Assembly (NCBI RefSeq): GCF_001659705.1
Contig: NZ_CP015971.1
Span: forward strand, 2,046,001-2,110,000
Source: Arachidicoccus sp. BS20
GTDB lineage: Bacteria; Bacteroidota; Bacteroidia; Chitinophagales; Chitinophagaceae
Direction: 5' to 3'
DNA: 64,000 nucleotides
The stretch's first letter is position 1. Each line of letters begins with the position of its first letter. Positions 53,012 through 60,677 of this stretch are shown piece by piece. The notes beneath the pieces were generated by a model. The model had not been told where the DNA came from. It saw only the letters and a list, made by a program, of their open reading frames with translations, and ran no database searches. Made by a program: the position numbers and the translations under genes.

Positions 53012-53104
53012 CAAATTTACCTGCGGTAATTTACCGGATACGGTATAAATCCTATTGTGTTTACCATTTCAGGTATGTTTTGTCATTGCTATGTCATAAT
53101 TTTG
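53012..53104. promoter_or_regulatory. Divergent control region of receptor and AraC gene
   Basis: Minus strand -7 element TAAATTTG (53019-53012) for the receptor; no -33 box. TACC-N6-GGTA boxes at 53032-53045 and 53062-53075, centres 30 bp apart, the first 19.5 bp upstream of the -7 element. TGTCAT-N5-TGTCAT at 53081-53097 overlaps the plus-strand -7 element TAATTTTG (53097-53104) of the AraC gene. A half box (TTTACCTGCGGTAA, N3) lies at 53016-53029. Confidence 0.65.
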
Positions 53105-53263
53105 CCGAACAAGAATGACTACATGATTTAATATCTCCTAAGTGTCCGGGCAAAGCTGTAAGCATAGAAATTCTTGTTGCCGGAATCCTACGTAGAAAGT
53201 ATAAAAAAAATACGAAGTTTCCGGTTACTTAATTTATTGGTTGACGATAAAAACAAAAAGCAA

Positions 53264-54253
53264 ATGACTCCTTATACAGATTCTTCTAAAATATGCCGAT
53301 TTGATATTCAGCATTTATCACATCTGGACAGTATAAAAGAAACCGAGAGAAATTTATCGGATAATACAGGAAGCAAAAAAGGCTTTGTAAAAGAGGTTTC
53401 AACTCCCGACGGAATTATCTTGGGTTATTACAATGTTTTTTCTCAAAGAAATCAAGAAATCACTTTATGTAATGAAACGCCATATTTTCAGCTCAGCTTC
53501 AATATTCTCGGCTCCAAACAATATAAAATAAAATCTTCGGGAAAAGAAGCATTGAATTTAAAATCGCTTCAATACAATTACCTGCATTTGCCCAAAGGCG
53601 ATATGTGCATAGAATGGCAAGGCAACCAAAAACTGGAATCTTTTGAACTTGGAGTAACCGAGCATTTCTTTAATCATATTTTGCCTGAAAGCCATCCTAT
53701 ACATGACCGAATCGAAAAATTACAAAAAGGCAGCGGCGACTGTGCGCTGGGCAAAAACAATCTTCCGTTGCGAACGGAATGTACCGCCATCTTGTATCAA
53801 ATGCTTAACTGTCCGATGACAGGACATTTAAAACGCTTGTACATTCATGCAAAAACCATAGAGCTTATTTCTCTGCAACTCAGGCAGTTTGAAGAAGTTT
53901 GTAACACGCATTCTTACAAAGAAGCCGATAAAAAACTAACGAAAGAAGAAATTGAGCGAATGTATCTGGCAAAAGAAATTGTTGAAAAAAATCATAATCA
54001 ACCATGCCGGCTGATTGATTTGGCACATAGTGTAGGAACGAATGATACTTATCTCAAAAAACATTTTAAAATCGTATTCGGAACAACAGTGTTTGCTCAC
54101 TTGTTGCAATTCAAAATGGAAAAAGCCATGCAGTTTTTGAAAGACGGCTATAGTATTTCCGATGTTGCCGGTCTTACCGGATACAACCGGATATCGCATT
54201 TTTCCAGAGCCTTTAAAAAGCATTTCGGTTTTCCGCCCAATAAAGTAAAATAG
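53264..54253 (+). CDS. AraC family regulator (PchR-like)
   Basis: 329 residues from ATG 53264; a TTG at 53174 would add 30 residues and cannot be excluded. N-terminal sensing part (about 1-210) and two AraC helix-turn-helices (about 235-325; PCRLIDLAHSVGTNDTYLKK and GYSISDVAGLTGYNRISHFS). Its length and the typical ending RAFKKHFGFPPNKVK resemble PchR/YbtA regulators of siderophore and haem uptake in Bacteroidota. It most likely binds the TACC-N6-GGTA boxes of both intergenic regions and activates the locus. Confidence 0.9.
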   Translation: MTPYTDSSKICRFDIQHLSHLDSIKETERNLSDNTGSKKGFVKEVSTPDGIILGYYNVFSQRNQEITLCNETPYFQLSFNILGSKQYKIKSSGKEALNLKSLQYNYLHLPKGDMCIEWQGNQKLESFELGVTEHFFNHILPESHPIHDRIEKLQKGSGDCALGKNNLPLRTECTAILYQMLNCPMTGHLKRLYIHAKTIELISLQLRQFEEVCNTHSYKEADKKLTKEEIERMYLAKEIVEKNHNQPCRLIDLAHSVGTNDTYLKKHFKIVFGTTVFAHLLQFKMEKAMQFLKDGYSISDVAGLTGYNRISHFSRAFKKHFGFPPNKVK

Positions 54254-54268
54254 CGGGTTGCGGCATAA

Positions 54269-54307
54269 AAAATAAAAGAGGGAAATCATACATCCCTCTT
54301 TTATTTT
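54269..54307. terminator. Bidirectional terminator between AraC gene and miniprotein
   Basis: AAAATAAAAGAGGGA / TCCCTCTTTTATTTT, 15 bp with a nine-base loop. The right arm contains the stop codon of the miniprotein on the minus strand. Confidence 0.85.
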
Positions 54308-54438
54308 GTTATCCATAATGCGAATATTATCCAACTGATGATTTTAAGTAAAATCAACAGGAAAAACCATTTTCCGTATTTTTTTCGCGTTTTGGAAAAT
54401 ACAGGCCGATTGAGCAGCTCTCTTATCCGACCAATCAC
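54301..54438 (-). CDS. 45-residue membrane miniprotein, overlapping the monooxygenase stop
   Basis: GTG start (54438-54436) shares one base with the TAG stop of the monooxygenase (TAGTG), so translation is likely coupled. Basic N-terminal part (MIGRIRELLNRPVF, then SKTRKKYGK), one hydrophobic helix (about residues 24-42, FFLLILLKIISWIIFALW) and the ending ITK*. Positive-inside charge suggests an N-in membrane protein. No family was recognised. Conserved coding cannot be shown from one genome, but the length, charge and overlap make a real gene plausible. Confidence 0.55.
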   Translation of the reverse strand: MIGRIRELLNRPVFSKTRKKYGKWFFLLILLKIISWIIFALWITK

Positions 54439-54767
54439 TACTCGGCAATAATTTGGTAAACTTTAAAATCGCTTTTCATAGGAGCCGGTTTGCCTTCTTT
54501 TTTGGCTTGTTCCAAAATAGCAAAACCTCTTTTATGCCCTTCCAAAAAAGCTTCTGATTTTGTCCAATTCTCAAATGCTTCTTTTGAATCCCAGTGGCTT
54601 AGTATCAGATAAGGCTCTCCCTGCTTTGCAGGTTTTAAAACTTCCATATCTATAAATCCCGGTTCTTTATCGATTGCACCTTTTCTGGTTGCAAATAATT
54701 CTTCAAAAGTTTCTTCAAATTCGGGCAGACAACTTATGTAGTTGATAGCTGCAAAATTTTTCTTCAT
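54438..54767 (-). CDS. IsdG/HmoA-like haem-degrading monooxygenase (ABM domain)
   Basis: 109 residues with a ferredoxin-like antibiotic-biosynthesis-monooxygenase fold. The IsdG catalytic triad fits: Asn9 (AINYI), Trp68 (FENWTK) and His78 (EGHKRG), with the ten-residue Trp-His spacing known from IsdG (Trp67, His77). Opens haem and frees iron in the cytoplasm. Transcribed away from the HmuY genes, with TATTTTTG (minus, 54797-54790) as -7 element and control motifs upstream. Confidence 0.85.
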   Translation of the reverse strand: MKKNFAAINYISCLPEFEETFEELFATRKGAIDKEPGFIDMEVLKPAKQGEPYLILSHWDSKEAFENWTKSEAFLEGHKRGFAILEQAKKEGKPAPMKSDFKVYQIIAE

Positions 54768-54789
54768 ACATTAAATTTTTTATTTCTCA

Positions 54790-54938
54790 CAAAAATAGAA
54801 ATGTCATAATAATGTCATTTTAAATAGGGGGAATAATATTTACCGAATACGGTATTTCTTGAAATTATTAAAAATACCTTATATGGTAAACGCTTGGTCA
54901 GTATTTCCCATATTGGTAAACGAGTGTTGCGACTTTTG
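54790..54938. promoter_or_regulatory. Divergent control region of monooxygenase and HmuY genes
   Basis: Three TACC-N6-GGTA boxes: 54841-54854, 54875-54888 and 54905-54918 (the last with TTCC). The latter two have centres 30 bp apart, the nearest 19.5 bp upstream of GACTTTTG (54931-54938), a near-consensus -7 element for the HmuY genes. TGTCAT-N5-TGTCAT at 54802-54818 lies just upstream of the monooxygenase -7 element (54790-54797). Confidence 0.65.
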
Positions 54939-54955
54939 CATTTTAAACTGAAAGG

Positions 54956-55663
54956 ATGATTAAAGGAGTTTTAAACAAATGCGGAGTATTAATAATTGCT
55001 TTATCCGTATTTTGGGGATGCAGCAAAGACAATGCAACATCTGCCGATGCGGGTGCCGCCGGTCAGGGAACATACGTTTATAATCTCGCAGGCGATACCG
55101 CTGCATCGGTGGGTATTGAAGAGGGTAAAACACAGAGGGCATTCTACCCGCTTTTATTCGATTTTTCTACAGGCGAATCTCATTTATTGAAAACCGCTGC
55201 CGACTCGGCACAATACGTTACGGGAAACTGGGATATTGCCTTTACGGCACAATATAATTCCATAGTGATTCCCAATAACGGCAGCTATCAGAACACACTC
55301 GGTTACGGAGGTCCAGGCTCATTCATTATTATGGCAATAAATACTGCCTTTGATAAGGTAACTGCGGCGCCAAGCGACGATGCAATGAAAGCCGCAGCGA
55401 TGCAGAGTATCGGGTGGGACCAGGGGGATGGACAAGGGTGGTTTTATTACAGCACTAATAATCATATTTGCGTTGCAGTTACCGACAGGACATTTATCTT
55501 CAAAACGAGTGACGGATTGTATGGGAAAGTAGAATTTATCAGTATTTATAAAGACCACCCGGCGGTAGTTACAGACTTATATTGGCCGGCTCCCTATCTT
55601 TCATTCCGTTACTTTTTGCAAAAAGACGGCAGCACGAATCTTACGACGTCTTCAAATTCTTAA
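54956..55663 (+). CDS. HmuY-like haem-binding lipoprotein 1
   Basis: 235 residues. Lipoprotein signal with Cys in VFWGC (about residue 22). Family features: NWDIAFTAQYNSIVIPNNG (about 82-100) and, near the end, GWFYYSTNNHICVAV, RTFIFKTSDGLYGKVEFISI and YLSFRYFLQKDG. In Porphyromonas HmuY such a protein binds haem and hands it to the HmuR receptor. A conserved His in the NNHI loop is present. Surface or outer-membrane anchored. Second HmuY-like gene 36 bases downstream, same operon. Confidence 0.82.
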   Translation: MIKGVLNKCGVLIIALSVFWGCSKDNATSADAGAAGQGTYVYNLAGDTAASVGIEEGKTQRAFYPLLFDFSTGESHLLKTAADSAQYVTGNWDIAFTAQYNSIVIPNNGSYQNTLGYGGPGSFIIMAINTAFDKVTAAPSDDAMKAAAMQSIGWDQGDGQGWFYYSTNNHICVAVTDRTFIFKTSDGLYGKVEFISIYKDHPAVVTDLYWPAPYLSFRYFLQKDGSTNLTTSSNS

Positions 55664-55699
55664 TATAAACAAATAAATCTAATATTAATTAAAATCAAA

Positions 55700-56380
55700 A
55701 TGAAAAAACAGTTAACAAACATTGCATTATTGGCAGCCGTAACAATTATGGCATTTTCTTGCAGCAAAAATGATAGTAACACATCAATTCCCGATAACGG
55801 GGATAACGGGATGTCAATAGGCGATACTATTTCGTTGGATAACAGTTATACCAAAGGATATCTTACGCTGATTGCGGAAAAAACATTTTATGTGGGCAAT
55901 TTTACACAAGGCACAGGTGTTAATACTACGGATACTTTTGCCTTTGCTACGAAAAATGCTAATTTTTATTACAGCCTGTCGGGCTTTAAAGGAGATTCCA
56001 CAGATTATGATATTTCATTTAACAAATCATACGCATTAACCGTAGATACATCCAAATACAAGCTTGCATTCATCAACAAATCATTCGAAGATGTTACGGA
56101 TACCACAGGCGGAACATTCATACCGACAGGACTGGCAGGTATGAATAATACTTATCCGTCCAATGATTCGGTTCCCACCGCTTCAGGTTGGTATATATAT
56201 AACGCTACTACGCATATTGTACAGGCATACAGCACGCGCACTTATATAATTACCAATAAATCTACCGGCGACTATTACAAGTTCCACATCGTAAGCATGT
56301 ATTCGGGCGGTCAACCGAATGCTGCGACAGCAGCGTTAAATTTTCCGTACTACCATTTTGAATATATGAAGTTGAATTAG
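55700..56380 (+). CDS. HmuY-like haem-binding lipoprotein 2
   Basis: 226 residues. Lipoprotein signal with Cys in MAFSC (about residue 21). C-terminal half is HmuY-like: GWYIYNATTHIVQAYSTRTY, IITNKSTGDYYKFHIVSMYS and YYHFEYMKLN; the N-terminal half (DYDISFNKSYALTV) is diverged from its neighbour. Likely a paralogue with another ligand preference or a relay function. Terminator follows at 56427. Confidence 0.75.
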   Translation: MKKQLTNIALLAAVTIMAFSCSKNDSNTSIPDNGDNGMSIGDTISLDNSYTKGYLTLIAEKTFYVGNFTQGTGVNTTDTFAFATKNANFYYSLSGFKGDSTDYDISFNKSYALTVDTSKYKLAFINKSFEDVTDTTGGTFIPTGLAGMNNTYPSNDSVPTASGWYIYNATTHIVQAYSTRTYIITNKSTGDYYKFHIVSMYSGGQPNAATAALNFPYYHFEYMKLN

Positions 56381-56426
56381 TTTAGAGAAACTCATATAAA
56401 ATTATTTATTGTGAAATATTCTTATA

Positions 56427-56460
56427 GAAGGCAAGACACGACAAGTCTTGCCTTCTTCTT
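56427..56460 (+). terminator. Terminator of the HmuY operon
   Basis: GAAGGCAAGAC / GTCTTGCCTTC (11 bp), seven-base loop, short T-rich tail. Confidence 0.75.
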
Positions 56461-56560
56461 GTAAATATCTCCCGCGGTTTTAATATTTAAATCGCTTATC
56501 CGCGGTTTGTTATACCACTCATTTTATCATATAAACACACTCAACTTTAATTTAATTTGA

Positions 56561-56763
56561 TTGGCTGTTGCCAAAACCGAACTGAAATTCACAGCCTTTG
56601 ACTTATTAGGACAGAATAAAAACATACTGACTTTCTGAATCAAAACACCATCGGAACTACTGTTACCAACGGATTACGACAATACTTTATGTTGTCGTTT
56701 TCTTTCTATCCAAGAAAATTCGGCGGAAAAGCAACACAAAATCGTATGATGATTGTGAGATAA
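56561..56763 (+). pseudogene. Eroded 3' end of a beta-barrel outer-membrane receptor gene
   Basis: Two frames together give the C-terminus of an OMP_b-brl/TonB-dependent receptor: frame 1 from 56561 reads TELKFTAFDLLGQNKNILT and stops at 56636; the next frame from 56638 reads NQNTIGTTVTNGLRQYFMLS, then FSFYPRKFGGK and ends at TAA 56761. AFDLLGQNKNI...RQYFMLSFSFYP...FGGK is the standard end of this family. Upstream there is a TGA and no more homology, so this is a truncated, frameshifted remnant of about 65 codons. Confidence 0.72.
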
Positions 56764-56815
56764 AATGTTGGTCGCAGATTGTAATAGTAAAAATGCGTAT
56801 TGCCTTTTAATATTA

Positions 56816-56853
56816 AAAGCAACGACAGTGTCTCGAGTCACCATCGTTGCTTT
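56816..56853. repeat. Hairpin in gene-free spacer
   Basis: AAAGCAACGA (56816-56825) and TCGTTGCTTT (56844-56853), inner part nearly self-complementary around CTCGAG. It could be the terminator of the lost receptor gene. The rest of the spacer to 57096 is more GC-rich than its surroundings (notably 56860-56935) and has no recognised gene. Confidence 0.6.
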
Positions 56854-57096
56854 GATTGCCGTCTCGCCGCAATGCGCGCCCTTTCGTACTGATACCGGAA
56901 TGAAAAGTTACCAACGCCGCCGGTACTCCATACAGATAACAAACAATTTTTTTTCGGGGGATGCTGTCTGTCTTATCAATACGCTTCACTCTTTCCGGGC
57001 AGAAAGATTTTTTTCCGGCGTTCCCCTTGTATAAGTTCAATTAAATTTCAACGCTCTCACGAAGATAATTAAAATTTACATTGCATCTCCCAACAA

Positions 57097-59325
57097 TTAT
57101 TGCTTCGGATTTCCGATAATATTTTCAATTGCTGTATCGTATTTATTTTTCCATTCGGAAATATTTCCCCAATCATTTCCATCAATAATTACTTCGCCGG
57201 AAGTAACAGTTCCCAATCGTGAAAATATCAATCCCGAAATTTCCATTTCCGCTTCAAAAGGTGCGGCGTTTTCTTCTGAAACGCTTACCACTACACGACT
57301 TTGCGCTTCGCCAAACCAGAAAGCGTCTTTTCTTAAAAGAGAATAATTCCCCACCTCAAATCCTAAATTCCGGTTGAAACCTTTTTCCAAAAGCGTCGTC
57401 ATTAATCCGCCTTCGCTGATGTCGTGTGCGCTGGCAAGCAATTTCTTTTTAATTAAAGAAGCAACCGCTTGCTGCACTTTCAATTCTTCCTCTATGTCAA
57501 ACGCTGGAACATTGGAATATTCCACACCTTTTATTTTATGTACATATTCCGAAGAACCGATGTCGTTTTTGCTTTCGCCGATTAAATAAATGTAGTCTCC
57601 GGCTTGCTTAAAATCGAGCGTCATTTTATTATCGACATCATCCAGAATGCCCACCATTCCTATCGTTGGCGTCGGATACACCGCGCCGGAAGGATTTTGA
57701 TTATAGAAACTTACGTTGCCGCCCGTAACAGGCGTGTTAAATTTCCGGCAAGCTTCGCCCATTCCTTTGACGGCTTCCACAAACTGGTAATATACTTCGG
57801 GATTATAAGGATTTCCGAAGTTTAAGCAATTCGTTACGCCAATCGGTTCGCCGCCACTGCACACGATGTTTCGTGCCGCTTCCGCTACCGCAATTTGTGC
57901 GCCGACATTCGGATTGGCAAATACATAACGACCGTTACAATCCGTTGTCATTGCCAATGCTTTGCCCGTTCCTTTTGCCAGAACAACCGCCGCATCGCTT
58001 GGCGCGTTGGTTTGCGTATTTGCTGTGCCTACCATGCTGTCGTATTGAACCGTAACCCATCTTTTGTTGGCAATATTCGGATTGGTAATCATTTTTTCCT
58101 CAACAGCTTTCAGTTCTGCATTGTCTTTAATATCTTCAATCGAATCGATAGAAAATGCTTTGTTTTTTTCGAGATAAGCAGGCTCTTTGAATTCGCGCGT
58201 GTATTGCGGAGCGCCGCCGCCAAGCACCAATTCTTCCGCAGGAACTTCCGCTTCGAGTTCGCCGTTCATATAGAATTTCAGCAAGCCGTCGTCGGTTACA
58301 TAACCGATTTCACTGCAAGGCAAATCCCATTTTTCAAACACGTCTAAAATGGCTTGCTCTTTACCTTTTTCCGCCACCAATAACATTCTTTCCTGGCTTT
58401 CGCTGAGTAATAATTCCCATGCTTTCATATTTTGCTGGCGTGTAGGAACTTTGTCCAAATCAATGTGCATTCCCGCCCCGCCTTTGGCGCTCATTTCGGC
58501 AGTGGAACAAATAATGCCCGCCGCGCCCATATCCTGCATTCCCACAACTGCGCCTGTTTCAATTACTTCCAGACAAGCTTCCAATAATTTCTTTTCCTGA
58601 AAAGGGTCGCCCACCTGCACCGCAGGCAATTCTTCTGCGCTTTCTTCCGTGATGTTTGCAGATGCAAAACTTGCCCCGCCGATGCCATCTTTTCCTGTTG
58701 CGCTGCCGACAAAGAAAACAGGATTACCTTTTACATTCCCCGAAGTGGCGCTCACGGTTTTACCCGCTTTCACAATGCCCACACTCATCGCATTGACCAA
58801 AGGATTGGTATGATAACAATCTTCAAAATAGATTTCGCCCGCAACAGTCGGCACCCCAAAACAGTTACCGTAATGCCCGATGCCGTGAACGATGCCCGCC
58901 AGCAAGCGCTGCGTTTTTTTATCTTCCAGGTTTCCGAAGCGTAAACTATTTAAAGATGCAATCGGTCTTGCGCCCATTGTAAAAATATCGCGCTGAATAC
59001 CGCCAACGCCCGTAGCTGCGCCTTGAAAAGGTTCAATCGCACTTGGATGATTATGGCTTTCAATTTTAAACACCACACCGTAGCCGTTGCCCATATCCAT
59101 TAATCCGGCGTTTTCTTCGCCTGCGGCTACGAGCATTCTGCCGCCTTCGCGCGGCAAAGTTTTCAGCCATTTGATGGAGTTTTTATAACTGCAATGTTCG
59201 CTCCACATGGCGCTGAAAATGCAGAGTTCAGTAAAGTTGGGCGTGCGTCCGAGTTTTTGTTTTATCAACTCAAACTCTTCGGCTGTTAAACGTAATTCTT
59301 CGGCGTGTTTTGCTGTGATTTCCAT
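57097..59325 (-). CDS. purL: Phosphoribosylformylglycinamidine synthase subunit PurL
   Basis: 742 residues of the small PurL type that works with separate PurQ and PurS (neither in the window). N-terminal AMWSEHCSYKNSIKWLKTLP (about 39-58), FKIESHNHPSAIEPFQGAATG, and the duplicated AIRS-like halves. Converts FGAR to FGAM with glutamine-derived ammonia and ATP in purine synthesis. TAATTTTG (minus, 59361-59354) fits a -7 element. Confidence 0.96.
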   Translation of the reverse strand: MEITAKHAEELRLTAEEFELIKQKLGRTPNFTELCIFSAMWSEHCSYKNSIKWLKTLPREGGRMLVAAGEENAGLMDMGNGYGVVFKIESHNHPSAIEPFQGAATGVGGIQRDIFTMGARPIASLNSLRFGNLEDKKTQRLLAGIVHGIGHYGNCFGVPTVAGEIYFEDCYHTNPLVNAMSVGIVKAGKTVSATSGNVKGNPVFFVGSATGKDGIGGASFASANITEESAEELPAVQVGDPFQEKKLLEACLEVIETGAVVGMQDMGAAGIICSTAEMSAKGGAGMHIDLDKVPTRQQNMKAWELLLSESQERMLLVAEKGKEQAILDVFEKWDLPCSEIGYVTDDGLLKFYMNGELEAEVPAEELVLGGGAPQYTREFKEPAYLEKNKAFSIDSIEDIKDNAELKAVEEKMITNPNIANKRWVTVQYDSMVGTANTQTNAPSDAAVVLAKGTGKALAMTTDCNGRYVFANPNVGAQIAVAEAARNIVCSGGEPIGVTNCLNFGNPYNPEVYYQFVEAVKGMGEACRKFNTPVTGGNVSFYNQNPSGAVYPTPTIGMVGILDDVDNKMTLDFKQAGDYIYLIGESKNDIGSSEYVHKIKGVEYSNVPAFDIEEELKVQQAVASLIKKKLLASAHDISEGGLMTTLLEKGFNRNLGFEVGNYSLLRKDAFWFGEAQSRVVVSVSEENAAPFEAEMEISGLIFSRLGTVTSGEVIIDGNDWGNISEWKNKYDTAIENIIGNPKQ

Positions 59326-59530
59326 TGAGATTTTTTGATTGTGAAATGCGCTGCAAAATTATTATTATATAATGGGATTACCGAATTTACCCAATTTTTT
59401 TTGATAATTGCAGAGAGTATCATATCCGAAAACAACGTGCTGTTTGCCAGCTTCATTGCTTCACAGGACTAGTTGCATAACCGTGAGGAAATAAGCAGCA
59501 GGTTAAGTTAAATGCAAAATAGAGATTAAT

Positions 59531-60190
59531 TTAAACGTGTTCTAAGCTTATTTCTTGTTCGATATTTCCCAACCGCTTAGCCCAATTCTCCAAAATCTGT
59601 TGCCTGTCTTTGTTACTGATTCTTTCTATCGAATAATGTATTTCGGGTTGCAGAAGCGAGAAGCCCGTAAATTGTAAAACGCCTCGTTGAATCGGTAATA
59701 AAATTTCTTCAATCGTTCCGTATTTATCAGAAACATAATTTTTTTCGGGTCCGCCTGCGGTTAAAGACAAGATAGCTTTTTTCCCTTTTAAAAATCCATT
59801 GCCGAAAATCTTTCCGTTGTCATAAAATTTGCCCTTTGCGAAAACTTTGTCTACCCAACCTTTCAACATCGCGGGAACGGAAAACCACCAAAGCGGAAAT
59901 TGCCAAATCATTACATCGCACCAAATGATTTTCTCTTGTTCGGCACAAATATCATCTGCGAAAGAATCGTTTTCACAAGCGAAAAGTTCTTCAGCTTGTT
60001 GATTAAAAACGGCTTCGTTTTTCATGCTCGTGAAATTTCCTCTGTCCGAAACGGGATTAAAATTCATTCGATATAAATCGGAAATTTTTACTTCATGGCC
60101 TGCATTGCTCAATGTTTCAATGCCTTTACGAAACATGGCGCCGTTAAAACTTTTTTCTTCAGGATGAGCTAAGACAATAAGAATGTTCAT
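59531..60190 (-). CDS. NAD(P)H dehydrogenase (quinone)/FMN oxidoreductase
   Basis: 219 residues of the flavodoxin-like NQO1/KefF family: NILIVLAHPEEKSFNGAMF (about 2-20) binds FMN, WQFPLWWFSVPAMLKGWVDK and LTAGGPEKNY are family motifs. Two-electron reduction of quinones or electrophiles. Divergent from an HxlR-type regulator, a common pair in quinone and electrophile stress. The promoter TTG-N20-TAGTTTTG lies at 60252-60222. Confidence 0.9.
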   Translation of the reverse strand: MNILIVLAHPEEKSFNGAMFRKGIETLSNAGHEVKISDLYRMNFNPVSDRGNFTSMKNEAVFNQQAEELFACENDSFADDICAEQEKIIWCDVMIWQFPLWWFSVPAMLKGWVDKVFAKGKFYDNGKIFGNGFLKGKKAILSLTAGGPEKNYVSDKYGTIEEILLPIQRGVLQFTGFSLLQPEIHYSIERISNKDRQQILENWAKRLGNIEQEISLEHV

Positions 60191-60221
60191 TGTTGTAGTT
60201 TTACATTTTAAAAGATGAATG

Positions 60222-60252
60222 CAAAACTATTTGTCTGATTCTTCTTATGCAA
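60222..60252 (-). promoter_or_regulatory. Promoter of the quinone reductase gene
   Basis: Minus strand TTG (60252-60250), 20 bases, TAGTTTTG (60229-60222). It overlaps the upstream ATG 60247 of the HxlR frame, favouring the later HxlR start. Confidence 0.55.
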
Positions 60253-60291
60253 GGAAGCAGCGAGTTGTTAGCAGCGAACAATTTTGTAAGT

Positions 60292-60666
60292 ATGGCAAAA
60301 CGAAAATTATCAAGCACAAATAGTATTAATCGCGAAGCTTTAATGAAAGCTTGCGGTTCGATGTATGCAACGATTATTCTTTCAGGAAGATGGAAGCTGA
60401 AGATTATTTATGCGCTTGCTAAAGGCGATACACGCTTTTCAGAATTGAAAGAGTATATCCCGAACATTTCGGATAGAATGCTTACATTACAATTGCGCGA
60501 ACTGGAAAACGATCAATTGATTGAACGAACTGTTTTTCCCGAAGTGCCGCCGCGCGTGGAATATAGAATGACAGAAAGCACAAAAAAATTATTTTCCGTT
60601 TTACAAAGCCTTGAAAAATGGGGCAACGAGCATAAAGAAAATTTATCCGAAACAAATAAACATTGA
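60292..60666 (+). CDS. HxlR family transcriptional regulator
   Basis: 124 residues from ATG 60292; ATG 60247 would add 15. Winged helix of the HxlR type: NREALMKACGSMYATIILSG, RWKLKIIYALAKGDTRFSEL, ISDRMLTLQLRELENDQLIER and PRVEYRMTESTKKL. Acts as a dimer, in this class often sensing quinones or aldehydes via a Cys (one Cys, in KACGS). Likely represses the divergent reductase gene. Confidence 0.9.
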   Translation: MAKRKLSSTNSINREALMKACGSMYATIILSGRWKLKIIYALAKGDTRFSELKEYIPNISDRMLTLQLRELENDQLIERTVFPEVPPRVEYRMTESTKKLFSVLQSLEKWGNEHKENLSETNKH

Positions 60667-60677
60667 AACACTAATTT

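Noticed and set aside
56813-57040. 75-residue minus-strand ORF in the gene-free spacer
   Set aside because: No signal, family or start context; kept only as part of the unexplained spacer.
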